A stretch of DNA of 64,000 nucleotides from Candidatus Nyctobacter psychrophilus (GCA_014305025.1 JACRTY010000011.1:1-64000); one strand, 5' to 3'; shown: positions 7,965-17,196, counted from the stretch's first letter. Translations and numbers: made by a program. Notes: generated by a model not told the origin, from the letters alone.

Positions 7965-9088
7965 GGCGGCAACGGTACGGTTACGTCGATCGCCGTTCCG
8001 CCCTCGGGAGGCACTGAAAATGCGAAGCTTCCACCCAGACGCTGGGCACGTTCGCGCATCCCGACCAAACCGTAGCGCTCGGCGTGCGCCGCGCTTGCAT
8101 CTAAGCCGATGCCGTCGTCCGAAACGCACACGTGCACGGCGTGGGCGTCGCCGGCGAGGCGGATGCGCACGCGCTGCGCGTCGGAGTGGCGCCGCACGTT
8201 GGACAGCGCTTCGTTCACGATACGGTACAGTTCCACGTCGACCGAGTGTGGCAGCACAGGGGCCGATGCCGCTTCAACCGAGGCCCGGATTCCGCTCTCC
8301 GACGTGAACTGGTGCGCCAGTGAAGCAAGCGCCGCGGACAGCGTTTTGCCGGCGAGCGGATCGCCGCGCAACGCGCCGATCGAATCTCGCGCATTGGCGA
8401 CCGAACGCCGCGTTACGGCGAGGGCCGTGCCCAGTGCACGCCGCGCTTCATCGTGTTGGCCCTCGAGATGTCGCGCGGCATGTTCGATGTGCAAACCAAC
8501 GGCCGTCAGGTCTTGGGCCAACGTATCGTGCAGTTCACGCGCGAGGCGCGTCCGCTCGTCGGAACGCGCGGCGCCGGCCGCGTCGGCGAGTGTGGCGCGC
8601 TCGATCGCAAGTCCGACGATGGCGCCCACGGTTTCCAGCAGCTGGAGATCGCGCTCGGAGAGCGGCCGCCAGGCGGGTCCGGTCAGGTTCATGATGCCGA
8701 GCCGGTGTTCGGCGGAGCGCAAAGCAACGCTCGCATGGTAGCGAATGCCTCCACTGAGGTCCGGCACGCCGGGCACCGAACGTAAACGGCTGCAGGCGAC
8801 GACGTCGACGTTATTGCCGCGCAACGCTCCCGACGCAAACGACTCCATGCACCAGCATGGTTCCGCCGTCATCTCGACGGGGCGGCGCAGTAGCGGCGGA
8901 AGATTGAGCGAAGCGGCAAGGTAAAAGCGATCGCTGTCCGCGTCGAGTAACCAGACCCAGCCGGTGTCGAGTTCAAGTCGCCGGCCGACGATTTCCAATA
9001 CGCGCTCGAGCACGTCACTCGATCCCAGCGTGGTCGCGAGCGTCTCGAGAAGCGTGAGGTCCTGGTCGCTCGTCGTTGGCCCCGTCAG
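7961..9088 (-). CDS. GAF-domain sensor histidine kinase (HisKA_3 type)
   Basis: The protein has an N-terminal GAF domain, then a DHp helix with the phospho-acceptor His in LARELHDTLAQDL, and a C-terminal HATPase (NEALSNVRRHS; DDGIGLD; YGLVGMRERAQRLGG). The GAF domain carries PCWCMESF and, about 25 residues on, ACSRL, so three cysteines could bind metal or sense redox. No ATG, GTG or TTG lies at a sensible start. A CTG at 9088 overlaps the upstream stop as CTGA and gives 375 residues; a GTG at 9013 would cut into the GAF domain. The frame is open to a GTG at 9244. Soluble, with no membrane segment. Confidence 0.88.
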   Translation of the reverse strand: MTGPTTSDQDLTLLETLATTLGSSDVLERVLEIVGRRLELDTGWVWLLDADSDRFYLAASLNLPPLLRRPVEMTAEPCWCMESFASGALRGNNVDVVACSRLRSVPGVPDLSGGIRYHASVALRSAEHRLGIMNLTGPAWRPLSERDLQLLETVGAIVGLAIERATLADAAGAARSDERTRLARELHDTLAQDLTAVGLHIEHAARHLEGQHDEARRALGTALAVTRRSVANARDSIGALRGDPLAGKTLSAALASLAHQFTSESGIRASVEAASAPVLPHSVDVELYRIVNEALSNVRRHSDAQRVRIRLAGDAHAVHVCVSDDGIGLDASAAHAERYGLVGMRERAQRLGGSFAFSVPPEGGTAIDVTVPLPP

Positions 9089-9669
9089 CCGCGGCGCATG
9101 ATGCCGACTCCCGCCGGCGCGAACGATTCGGGCATGACGCCGGTCGAACGCCCGTCGATGCGGTGGATGCCGCCGTAGTAGCTGAACTCGATCAGCGCCG
9201 GCCGCGTGCTGTCGGGCATGGGCACAGCTCCCACGCTGGGCCACTCGGCGACGGTGCGCCGCTCCTCGTTCAGCACGGCGACATAACCGTTCGAGTCGGC
9301 CTGCGTGTCGCGGTCGGGCTTGCGATAGCGGACGTAGCCGTCGACAATGAAAATCGGCGAGAATGTCTGCACGAGCGCCCGCAACGGTGCGACGAGCACC
9401 GCCACCGCATACGTGAGAAAGGCAAGGGCCGCAAGCCCAAAGATCGGTGCGATGACGATGGCGGATTCCCAGCGTGTCATCTTCGCTCCACCGGGAAGTT
9501 GAAAGAAGATGAGGCCGGCGGTCAGGCCGCCGAAGACGGCAAAACAGATGATCGGTTCAATCGCGATGAGCAAACGCCCGAGCAACCCGTTGAGCACGAC
9601 CCGTCGTTCGGCGCGCGTCCATGGCCGACGCACGAGCGACTGGTTGCAGGCGCGCACGCGTTTCGCCAT
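9085..9669 (-). CDS. membrane protein of unknown function, upstream of the two-component system
   Basis: A 194-residue protein with a basic N-terminus and two hydrophobic helices (about 34-57 and 68-92), then a C-terminal domain of about 100 residues with FIVDGYVRYR and YYGGIHRIDG. I do not recognise the family. Its stop overlaps the kinase start, so it may supply or modulate the signal for the kinase. The ATG chosen (9669) shares bases with the start of the divergent SCO gene; a start further upstream would overlap that gene. Confidence 0.7.
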   Translation of the reverse strand: MAKRVRACNQSLVRRPWTRAERRVVLNGLLGRLLIAIEPIICFAVFGGLTAGLIFFQLPGGAKMTRWESAIVIAPIFGLAALAFLTYAVAVLVAPLRALVQTFSPIFIVDGYVRYRKPDRDTQADSNGYVAVLNEERRTVAEWPSVGAVPMPDSTRPALIEFSYYGGIHRIDGRSTGVMPESFAPAGVGIMRRG

Positions 9670-10711
9670 GTCTTCGGGTTCTGCGCGCACGGTGGCCCTC
9701 CTCGGCTGGCTATTGCTCGGCATGCTGCTCGTGCCGTGCCGGGCCGCGGCGCACGAAACGTCGTTGCACGGTTTGCTGCTCGCAGTCTTACCCAGCCGCG
9801 GCGAGGTCGTCGTGCGCTACGATCCGTTCGCGGCCGTCGCAGCGGGAAGCGCGACGTTCCGCGTCGAGCCCGCAACCGCACTGCGGGCGCTCAAGTTCGG
9901 CGAAAGCATTGAGGCCACGGTCGATCTCGATACGAAACCGTGGACGTTGCACGACCTTCGGAGGACCGCTGCCGCGCAAACGGCGCGGAGCGCAGCGACC
10001 CCCGCCGACAACCTCGCCGGAGTCCTGCGCGACGTGCACCATGTCAGCGTCGGCGAATACGCGCCCGACGCAACGTTCGTCGACCAGCGCGGGCGACCGT
10101 TCTGGGTGCGCGACTTCCGCGGGCAGACCGTCGTGCTCGCATTCATCTACACGCGTTGCCGCGACGCGCGCGAATGCCCGCTCATTTCGTCCAAGTTTTT
10201 ACAGCTGCAAGAGCGCTTCCGCGGCCAGCCGGTGCACTTGCTCGAAGTGACGCTCGATCCGTCGTACGACACGCCTTCCGTTCTCGCGCGCTATGGTCGG
10301 ACGTTCGGCGCACAGCCGGCACGCTGGTCGCTTGCGACGGGCGACCCCGAAAAAGTACTCGACTTCGCGGCGGCCTTCGACGTGACGGCGTTTCCCGACC
10401 AGCGGATCGGGTTGATCCATTCGGAGCGTACCGTCGTGATCGATCAGTACGGCACGATCCGCGAACTGATCGACGAGGGCTCTTGGTCCCCGGACGAACT
10501 CGTCGCCGCCGTCGACCACGACCGCCGTCTCGCCGCCAACCCGTTGCAGCGTCTCGATCTGTGGCTGTCATCCGCGGCAGTCGCCGTCTGCGGCAATTCA
10601 GTCGCCGGTTTCTCAGGCTTCACCGACCTGCTGACGGTGCTTGCCATCGTCGCGTTCTTCGCGTTCCTCTTCTGGCGTGTCGGCCGGGCCATCGCCCGCG
10701 GCGCCACTTGA
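9668..10711 (+). CDS. SCO1/SenC-family copper chaperone with N-terminal CusF-like domain
   Basis: A periplasmic thioredoxin-fold protein that delivers copper to, or reduces, the CuA site of subunit II. After a signal peptide (about 1-28), residues 30-95 resemble the CusF/DUF-type copper-binding domain seen ahead of some SCO proteins. The SCO domain follows, with YTRCRDARECP, a C-x5-C copper motif. The later ligand His cannot be assigned with confidence; LIHSERT is a candidate. A C-terminal membrane helix is present (LLTVLAIVAFFAFLFW). It probably serves the ctaC CuA centre 6 kb away. An ATG at 9668 is used; a GTG at 9692 is an alternative. Confidence 0.85.
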   Translation: MSSGSARTVALLGWLLLGMLLVPCRAAAHETSLHGLLLAVLPSRGEVVVRYDPFAAVAAGSATFRVEPATALRALKFGESIEATVDLDTKPWTLHDLRRTAAAQTARSAATPADNLAGVLRDVHHVSVGEYAPDATFVDQRGRPFWVRDFRGQTVVLAFIYTRCRDARECPLISSKFLQLQERFRGQPVHLLEVTLDPSYDTPSVLARYGRTFGAQPARWSLATGDPEKVLDFAAAFDVTAFPDQRIGLIHSERTVVIDQYGTIRELIDEGSWSPDELVAAVDHDRRLAANPLQRLDLWLSSAAVAVCGNSVAGFSGFTDLLTVLAIVAFFAFLFWRVGRAIARGAT

Positions 10712-10741
10712 GCGCGATGCTATGGCGCGACGGGCTCCGCT

Positions 10742-11580
10742 TCAGTGTATCGTGATATCGCCGCTCGAGGTTGCGACGTCGAGCGAGGGGGCACCGTCGA
10801 GCGCCGTCGGTAGCCGTGCGACATTGCGTATGTCGCCCGAACGCGTTGTCGCATGGAGAGACCCGCGGAAACTCCGAGGCACCGTTACGTCGATGTCTCC
10901 GCTGGTGCTTTGCAAGGTAAGTGACGTTCCGGACGAAGTCGGGGCGAGCGTAACGCGCTGATCGCCGCTGCTCGACGTCAACGACAGCGACCCGACGATG
11001 TCCCGCGCGCGCACGTCACCGCTGTGGGTCTGCGCGCGCAGCCCGGCATTGCACGATCCACGACGACGTCGCCCGATGAATTCATCACGCTGACGGGGCC
11101 AAGCGCGCGATCGACGAGCACGTCGCCACTCTGAGCTCGGATGCCCAGCGGAGCGTTGAGATCCGCGACGGTGACGTTTCCCGAACTCGATGCGACGTCG
11201 AGCGCGGACACCCGCGGGACGTGCAGGGTGAACCGGCCTCCCGCGATGTGCGTGAACGCACCGGCGGGTTTGTCGATGGAGACGATCGTACGGCCGTCCA
11301 CTCGGCGGCGGGTGACGCTCACGCCGTCGAGCGCCGTGCGGCTCCAGCCGCGCACCGTGCCGTGCACGCGTAAGGTGCTGCCCGAATCCGGCACGAGCGT
11401 CAGATCGAACGATGACGTCCGTACTTCGAGCCGCGTACCGGAAGCCAGATCGAACGTCGCGTCGACGACGCGCGAGAAGGGCGAGAACCCGAACCAGGTG
11501 GCGCCCGCCGGATATCCGCTGGTCGCGACCGCGCAGGCGGTGAGCGCGGCCAGTACGGTGAGCTGAGCCGAACGTTTCAC
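10742..11580 (-). pseudogene. DUF4097-like repeat protein, frameshifted
   Basis: The 5' part (10978-11580) encodes a signal peptide and beta-repeat text with recurring SSGD/SGDV units, typical of DUF4097 putative adhesins. The 3' part (10742 to about 11044) continues the same repeat pattern (HSGDV, SSSGDQ, STSGDI, TRSGDI, TSSGDI) in another frame. The two join if one base is added near the CCC run at 11042-11044. As given, the product is truncated after about 185 meaningful residues. Decay and a homopolymer sequencing error are both possible. Confidence 0.75.
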
Positions 11581-11588
11581 GAAAGGTT

Positions 11589-13019
11589 CTACGTCCCGGC
11601 TTCGCGGGTGTTTCGTTCTTGCGCCCGGGGCGCGAGCAGCAAGGTCAGCAGGGCCGTCACTGCGGCCAGCGCCGCAAACGTTGCGTACGCGAACCGATAC
11701 CCGGCGACATCGTCGATCTTACCGCCGACCGCACCTCCTGCCAGCGACCCGCCGACGATTTGGCCCATGATGAGAAAGACGCTGAGCACCCCCACGGCCG
11801 TAGCGCGCATGGTCCCGGGCACTTCATTGGTGATGATGTAGCGCGTCGGCGCGCCGAGCAGCGCGCCAAAACCGATGCCCGCGAGCGTGATGCCGGCGAC
11901 TGCGAGCCACAACGTTTGCAGCGCCGCCGCGAAAAGACCGAGACCCAGCGCCGTCAACGCGGCCCCGCACAACAGCACGACACGGCTTCCGACCGCATCG
12001 AGCGCCCGCCCAGCCAGCGGAATCACGACAACGAACATGAGCGCGCCGATCGCGGCAATTCCCCCCGCGCCGGCCGCGGTCAGCCGATCGCCCGCCACCA
12101 GTGCCGCCGGGATGAAGAACAGCGCGCCTTCCAGCAGCCCGATCAGCACCTCGAGTCCGTACGTCACGATCAGTTGCCGCGTGGCAAAGAGGCCCGGCGC
12201 GATGATCGGTGCCACAGCGCGCCGTTCGATGGAAAAGAGCGCCACAAACGCAGCGAGCGATACCGCCAGGCCTGCGAACGTGATCTCGTTGCCGATGAGC
12301 GCCGTGCGGGCGTCGAGCCGCGTAAGCCCGACCATTACGCCTAACAATCCGACCGCGAGCGTCGTAATCCCGGCAATGTCGAGCGGCCCGCGGGCTCGCG
12401 CGGGCAAACTGGGGACGTGACGTTGCGCGAGCGCAATCACGATAAGCGCCAGCGGAACGTTGGCCGCGAAGATCCAGTGCCACGAGAAAAAGTGCGTCAC
12501 GATGCCGCCGACATTTGGGCCGATAATGGCGGCGAGTCCCCACACTGCGCCGAGCATTCCAAGCGCCGAACCGCGTCGCTCGCTCGGCACGCGGTCGGCA
12601 ATCGCCGCGGTCGCGACGGGAAAAATCCCACCCGCACCCGCAGCTTGGATGACGCGCGCGAGCAAGAAAACCGCAAAGCTCGGCGCAGCGATGGCCAGCA
12701 CGCTGCCGACGCCGAACAGCGCGACGCAGAAGGTATACACCGGGCGCCGTCCCAGCGAATCGGAAAATTTGGCGGCGATCGGAATGCTGACGACGTTCGC
12801 AAACAGGTACAGCGTAAACGTCCATGCGACCGCGCGCGGCGTGATGCCAAAGGCGTGCGCGATGGCGGGCAACGCGGGCGACAGCACGCCGAGATCGAGC
12901 GCGCCCGCGAAGACTCCGAGACCCAGCGTGAGCAGAAGCAGTCCGTGCGCGCGATCGAAGCGGTGCCCCGCGACGTTCGTCTCCCCGGATGCCGCCGTCG
13001 CCCCGGCGGTGGTCGTCAC
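11589..13019 (-). CDS. major facilitator superfamily drug/metabolite transporter
   Basis: A 476-residue membrane protein with about 14 helices, as in the DHA2 family. MFS motifs are visible: DLGVLSPALPAI in helix 1, KFSDSLGRRPVY (motif A) after helix 2, RVIQAAGAGGIFP, and GPNVGG in helix 5. It probably exports small molecules by proton antiport. The GTG at 13019 overlaps the ctaB stop (GTGA), so it is translated with haem A synthesis genes. Whether it exports a haem-related or unrelated compound is unknown. Confidence 0.9.
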   Translation of the reverse strand: MTTTAGATAASGETNVAGHRFDRAHGLLLLTLGLGVFAGALDLGVLSPALPAIAHAFGITPRAVAWTFTLYLFANVVSIPIAAKFSDSLGRRPVYTFCVALFGVGSVLAIAAPSFAVFLLARVIQAAGAGGIFPVATAAIADRVPSERRGSALGMLGAVWGLAAIIGPNVGGIVTHFFSWHWIFAANVPLALIVIALAQRHVPSLPARARGPLDIAGITTLAVGLLGVMVGLTRLDARTALIGNEITFAGLAVSLAAFVALFSIERRAVAPIIAPGLFATRQLIVTYGLEVLIGLLEGALFFIPAALVAGDRLTAAGAGGIAAIGALMFVVVIPLAGRALDAVGSRVVLLCGAALTALGLGLFAAALQTLWLAVAGITLAGIGFGALLGAPTRYIITNEVPGTMRATAVGVLSVFLIMGQIVGGSLAGGAVGGKIDDVAGYRFAYATFAALAAVTALLTLLLAPRAQERNTREAGT

Positions 13020-13933
13020 CCGATGACGCGGTCCAGCACCATCGCGGCGCACATGAGCGCGAGGTACAGGAGTGAATATTTGAAGAGGACGCGCGCGAGC
13101 GGCTTCGTCGGACCGACGAGCATCCTCCAGGCATCCCAGATGAACACCGCGCCGAGAATGGCGGCCGGCACGAAATACCACAGCCCCAGCACGTGCAGCG
13201 GCGTCAGCGCGAGCGACACGGCCACGAGCACGAGCGTATATGCGAAGATTTCGCGCTTTGTCCGTAACGTGCCGCGGACGTTCGGCAGCATCGGCACGTT
13301 CGCGCGGTGATAATCGGTGTTCGCCATCAGCGCCAAAGCCCAAAAGTGCGGCGGCGTCCAAAGAAAGATCAGCGCGAACAACCCGAGTGCCGGCGTTCCC
13401 ACGGTGTGCGTAACGGCGGCCCACCCCACGAGCGGCGGCACGGCGCCGGCCGCCCCGCCGATGACGATGTTGAGCGTCGTCGTGCGCTTGAGCCACAACG
13501 TGTAGAACAGCACGTAGTAGGCATTGCCTGCCAGCGAGAGCCAGGCGGCGAGCGGGTTCGCGAACGCGTAGAGCAAGCCGAACGAGACCAAGCCCAGCGC
13601 GGCTGCGAAGGCCAGTCCTGCGGAGGGCGAAATGCGGCCCGTGGCGACGGGACGCGTTCGGGTTCGCACCATGAGCGCGTCGATGTCCCGGTCGATCACG
13701 CAGTTGAAGGCGCCGGCGGAGCCGGCAGCGAGCGCACCGCCGATTAGCGTGGCCACCGTTAATCCGAGCGGCGGCAGTCCATGGGCCGCCATCAGCATCG
13801 CGGCGAAGGTCGTAACCAACAGCAGCACGATGATGCGTGGCTTCGTCAGTTCAAAGTAATCGTTTAACTGGCCGCGCCAACCGGCCGGTTGAGCCGGTGT
13901 AAACCCCTCCAGTCGCGAGAGCGTCGAACTCAC
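13016..13933 (-). CDS. ctaB: protohaem IX farnesyltransferase (haem O synthase)
   Basis: A UbiA-family prenyltransferase of 305 residues with about nine helices. It attaches farnesyl to haem B to give haem O for the oxidase. Signature sequences are LTKPRIIVLLLVT, the first Asp-rich motif NCVIDRDIDALM, RTRTRPV, and WTPPHFWALAL; YHRANVPMLP follows. The GTG start overlaps the ctaA stop, and the stop overlaps the MFS start. The preceding gene makes haem A from this product. Confidence 0.95.
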   Translation of the reverse strand: MSSTLSRLEGFTPAQPAGWRGQLNDYFELTKPRIIVLLLVTTFAAMLMAAHGLPPLGLTVATLIGGALAAGSAGAFNCVIDRDIDALMVRTRTRPVATGRISPSAGLAFAAALGLVSFGLLYAFANPLAAWLSLAGNAYYVLFYTLWLKRTTTLNIVIGGAAGAVPPLVGWAAVTHTVGTPALGLFALIFLWTPPHFWALALMANTDYHRANVPMLPNVRGTLRTKREIFAYTLVLVAVSLALTPLHVLGLWYFVPAAILGAVFIWDAWRMLVGPTKPLARVLFKYSLLYLALMCAAMVLDRVIG

Positions 13934-14874
13934 GCGTTCGAGGCCATGCCGCGGACCGCAAGTGAAGCCTTGCGGGTGCGTGCGGTCGCCGGCTGCGGTT
14001 CTAAGGTCGACAGCACGGCGGCAATGACAAAGCACAAGAACACGGTGACGGCGTTGGCCGCATGGACTTCGCGCATGTCGGTCGGCAAACGCAAGACGAC
14101 GTTGGCGAAGCCGAGTACGATTTGCAGGGCCGCGAACGCAAGCCCCGTTCCTGCCGCGACACCGGCGCGACCGGCGCCGTGCCGGCGTATGACCGCGACG
14201 GCTGCAAACGCAACGAGCGCAAAGGCGCCGGCAAGCGCACGATGGAGCATTTGAACGAACTGTGCCGCGGTGGTTCCCCAGAGCGTTCCATCGCACGCCG
14301 GCACGGTCGTGCACGCCAGGCCCGCGTAACTGGAACTGACGTATGCACCGACGCACATCGTCGCGAAGGCGAACGCGGCCGCAAGCACGAGCGCCGGCGT
14401 AACGCTGCCGCGAAAGCGCGGGCGCAGGGCCGGCATGGCGTGGGGCACCGGCGCGACGATGGCGAGCACGGCAAGCGACGTCAACGTTGCCAGCAAGGCC
14501 ATGCCCATCGCCCAATGCAGCATGACCGAAATGGGGCTGTTGGCCAAGAGCACCGTTGCACCGCCGAGCCCGATCTGCGCGAGAAACACGGCAATGAGCG
14601 CCGCGAGCGCCGTCGTCAGGCCCGCGATGCGCGCCCGCTCCCGGATGCCCGTCATGATAACGCCGAGCACGACGAAACCTTCCAGGAATGCGACGAGGCG
14701 ATGCGACCATTCGAGCACGACGCCGCCCGCCAGCGCCGGCACCACGTGACCGTGGCACAGCGGCCAATCGGGACACGTGAGGCCGGCATCGTTGATTCGC
14801 ACCCAGCTTCCCAACACCGCGATCGCAAAAGCCAATGCAGCGCTTGTGATTGCGAATCCACGAAAGAGCTTCAC
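13930..14874 (-). CDS. ctaA: haem A synthase (CtaA/COX15)
   Basis: This enzyme oxidises the C8 methyl of haem O to the formyl group of haem A. An eight-helix membrane protein with LGSWVRINDAGLTCPDWPLCHG in helix 1 and the next loop, EWSHRLVAF, MLHWAMG, MLHRALAG, and EVHAANA supplying the paired His residues. A loop Cys pair (LACTTVPACDG) matches the disulphide of the type with eight helices. The GTG at 14874 has GAGGG 5 bases upstream; a GTG at 14880 is the alternative. First gene of the ctaA-ctaB-MFS operon. Confidence 0.94.
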   Translation of the reverse strand: MKLFRGFAITSAALAFAIAVLGSWVRINDAGLTCPDWPLCHGHVVPALAGGVVLEWSHRLVAFLEGFVVLGVIMTGIRERARIAGLTTALAALIAVFLAQIGLGGATVLLANSPISVMLHWAMGMALLATLTSLAVLAIVAPVPHAMPALRPRFRGSVTPALVLAAAFAFATMCVGAYVSSSYAGLACTTVPACDGTLWGTTAAQFVQMLHRALAGAFALVAFAAVAVIRRHGAGRAGVAAGTGLAFAALQIVLGFANVVLRLPTDMREVHAANAVTVFLCFVIAAVLSTLEPQPATARTRKASLAVRGMASNA

Positions 14875-14884
14875 GGTCACCCTC

Positions 14885-14913
14885 AGTGTAAAAGCAGCCG
14901 CACCGGCGGACAA
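14885..14913 (-). promoter_or_regulatory. predicted sigma-70-like promoter of ctaA
   Basis: Read on the minus strand, TTGTCC (14908-14913) and TACACT (14885-14890) are separated by 17 bases. The expected transcription start would fall within a few bases of the ctaA start codon, implying a very short or absent leader. Confidence 0.4.
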
Positions 14914-15008
14914 CGACTTTGGAGCCTTGCTCAGCGCTTTACCCGAAGAGGGCATCAGCCGCTTGATCTGCGAGGCCATGGAGCACGCTTCGCGAAGCGC
15001 CGCATTCA

Positions 15009-15443
15009 ATGAGGACGCTCGTGGCGCTGGGCGTTTTGCTCCTGGCGCTGTGCGGCTGCCGCGAAGTTCGCGTAAAGACCTATGCGCACGGTACGACGTC
15101 CGTATCGGGTGGCAACCGCATCGTGGTCGTGCGCAACCGGCACGAACTCGAGGAATTCGGCATTCGCGCGCCGGTGCGTTTCAATCATGAATTCGGCGTG
15201 CTGCTGCTGCTGGGACCGCATGAGGAAACGGGCTGGCGCCAAACGATCGAGTCGATTCGAGCCAATGCCGACCGCGTCCGCATCGTCGCCTTCGAGCGGG
15301 CTCCGGCCGACGGCGGCGAACCGGCCGAGCCGTACCGCACCTATACGCTTTGGATCGTCCCCAATTCGGTATACCGCATCGGATCGGTCCTCGATGTCGT
15401 TACTCCCGAGGGAGACCCCTTGGCCTCCACCATCCTCAGATAG
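15009..15443 (+). CDS. putative lipoprotein, PrcB_C-like
   Basis: A 144-residue exported protein with a hydrophobic signal ending in a lipobox-like LCGC at about residues 14-17. The mature part has NHEFGVLLLLG and ETGWRQTIESI, which resemble the protease-complex PrcB C-terminal domain, a small beta fold. That assignment is weak. It stands alone, divergent from ctaA and 54 bases before the GH130 gene. Confidence 0.6.
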   Translation: MRTLVALGVLLLALCGCREVRVKTYAHGTTSVSGGNRIVVVRNRHELEEFGIRAPVRFNHEFGVLLLLGPHEETGWRQTIESIRANADRVRIVAFERAPADGGEPAEPYRTYTLWIVPNSVYRIGSVLDVVTPEGDPLASTILR

Positions 15444-15497
15444 CGCCGATAACCGCCAAAGCCGCTCGGTACGGCCGGCATCACAACGAGGACAGCT

Positions 15498-16571
15498 TTG
15501 AACGTTGACACCATGGCGTCGATCGGCGCCGACATCACCCGCTTGGGCGTGGTCCTGGAACCGAACGGCGACCCAAAAGAAGCCGAGGGCGTCCTCAATC
15601 CGGCGACGACGCGCGCGCGTGACGGCAAGCTGCTCGTCTACCCGCGCAGCGTCGCCCGCGGCAACGTCTCACGCATTGGCCTCGTCGAGGCGAGCGGCGC
15701 GCCGGAGAACCCGCGCTTCACGCGAGTCGGTTATGCCCTTGAGCCTCAAGCTCCGTACGAAGTCCGCACCGGCCCCGGCGGCTACGGCTGCGAGGACCCG
15801 CGCGTGACCTTCGTGCCGCTGCTCGACCGCTACGTGATGGCATATACGGCCTTCGGTCCGGTCGGGCCGCGGATCGGCATCGCGCTGTCCCGCGACGGCT
15901 ACGAGTGGGAGCGCCTAGGCGTCGCCGATTTCTCCGGCCACGACCTTCCCGACGGCGACGACAAGGACGGCGTTTTCTTTCCCGAGCCCGTGCTCTCGCC
16001 CGACGGGGTCGAAAGCTTCGCGTTCTACCATCGCCCCATGCGCCACGTCGTGGCCATCGACGTGTGCGCCGCCGCTCCCATCGTGCTGGCCAAGCCGCCG
16101 AGCGAGCGTGAGTGCACGCGGATCGCCTACGTTCCGGTCGACTCCGTGCTGGACGACCGGCGCAATTTGCTACGCGTCCGGGAGAGCGCGCTCGTCCTCG
16201 AGCCGGGGCCCGACTGGGGCCTGATCAAGAACGGCGGCGGCACGCCGCCCATCCGTATTGCCGAGGGTTGGCTGTCGTTCTACCACGGGGTCGACGTGCA
16301 TGCCGCCAAAGACGGCCGCTGCTTGGGCATGCGGTACTGCGGCGGTCTCATCGTCCACGATGCCGAGCGACCCCACATCGTTCGCTACCACTCGCCGGCG
16401 CCGCTGCTGGCCCCCCAGACGGTCGAAGAACGCTTCGGCACGGTCAACGAGGTCGTGTTCCCGACGGGCCTCGACGTCCGCCCCGACGCTCCCGAGCGCG
16501 ACTACGACCTCTATTACGGCATGGCCGATTCTAAAGTGGGGCGAGCACGCGTTCGATTGAACGCCGCCTAA
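15498..16571 (+). CDS. glycoside hydrolase family 130 protein (beta-mannoside phosphorylase-like)
   Basis: A five-bladed propeller enzyme of 357 residues. GH130 enzymes phosphorolyse or hydrolyse beta-mannosides. Family marks are EGVLNPAT, a GGYGCEDPRVT segment with conserved EDPR, YTAFGP, and KNGGGTPPIR followed by GWLSFYHGV near the phosphate-binding region. There is no signal peptide, so it acts in the cytoplasm. The TTG start at 15498 is preceded by GAGGA. Linkage specificity cannot be told from sequence alone. Confidence 0.88.
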   Translation: MNVDTMASIGADITRLGVVLEPNGDPKEAEGVLNPATTRARDGKLLVYPRSVARGNVSRIGLVEASGAPENPRFTRVGYALEPQAPYEVRTGPGGYGCEDPRVTFVPLLDRYVMAYTAFGPVGPRIGIALSRDGYEWERLGVADFSGHDLPDGDDKDGVFFPEPVLSPDGVESFAFYHRPMRHVVAIDVCAAAPIVLAKPPSERECTRIAYVPVDSVLDDRRNLLRVRESALVLEPGPDWGLIKNGGGTPPIRIAEGWLSFYHGVDVHAAKDGRCLGMRYCGGLIVHDAERPHIVRYHSPAPLLAPQTVEERFGTVNEVVFPTGLDVRPDAPERDYDLYYGMADSKVGRARVRLNAA

Positions 16572-16591
16572 GCGGCCGCTGAGTTCGCCGC

Positions 16592-17131
16592 GTGCTGCGG
16601 TATTTCGCGGTCGCCTCCGCGCTCGTCGTCGCCTTCATCGTCGCCGTCACGGCGTTTGACGTCGGCGGCCCGCCGGCCAACGGACGCTCGCGCTACGTCA
16701 CCGCGACGGGCACGCCCGGGCCGCCGCAGCATGAGCCCGACGTCGCGCGGACGCCCGAAGCGGTGACGGGCTTTGCGCCGTGGGCGCTGTCGGCGCTTCC
16801 GGAATGCTTCACCCAAATGCGTGAAGTGCGCGGCCCGGCGGCGTACGTGCGGAGTCGTATCGATGCTGCGCTCGTCGCGATTCCGGTCGGCAGGGAGTTG
16901 CGCAGCGGCGACTGCATCGTCGTTCGGCGCGGGCCGGGTCAGCTCGACGTGACCCGCGACCCCGACGTGGCTTTGATCGTCGCGGGCGTCACGGCGTTTC
17001 TGACCGAGCGCGGCGCTTGGGACGCGCCGCGCACGCGAACGCTCCTCGTCGTCGTGCGCAGCGGACCGGGCCTCGTGCTGCGGCGTTACCGCACCGCTGC
17101 CGACGCCGTCATCGTCCCCTGCTGCCGCTAA
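16592..17131 (+). CDS. hypothetical membrane-anchored protein
   Basis: A 179-residue protein with an N-terminal hydrophobic helix (about 2-22) and an extracytoplasmic domain. The domain holds cysteines in ECFTQ and GDCIVVRRG and a closing PCCR, so it may be disulphide-bonded. No family is recognised. It lies 20 bases after the GH130 gene and a hairpin separates it from prfC. Confidence 0.6.
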   Translation: MLRYFAVASALVVAFIVAVTAFDVGGPPANGRSRYVTATGTPGPPQHEPDVARTPEAVTGFAPWALSALPECFTQMREVRGPAAYVRSRIDAALVAIPVGRELRSGDCIVVRRGPGQLDVTRDPDVALIVAGVTAFLTERGAWDAPRTRTLLVVVRSGPGLVLRRYRTAADAVIVPCCR

Positions 17132-17133
17132 GT

Positions 17134-17161
17134 CGGTTCCCCAGCGGAGCGGCGGGAACCG
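17134..17161 (+). terminator. hairpin between the hypothetical gene and prfC
   Basis: Perfect 8-base arms (17134-17141 and 17154-17161) enclose a 12-base loop, 2 bases after the upstream stop. No U-run follows. It may terminate or stabilise the upstream message. Confidence 0.4.
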
Positions 17162-17196
17162 GAGGCGCTTGCCGTCCGGTCGAACGGAGTCGATCC

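Noticed and set aside
13016-14776. Extended ctaB reading frame of 586 codons as a fusion protein
   Set aside because: The part upstream of 13933 is an out-of-frame shadow of ctaA; the GTG at 13933 gives the normal CtaB length.
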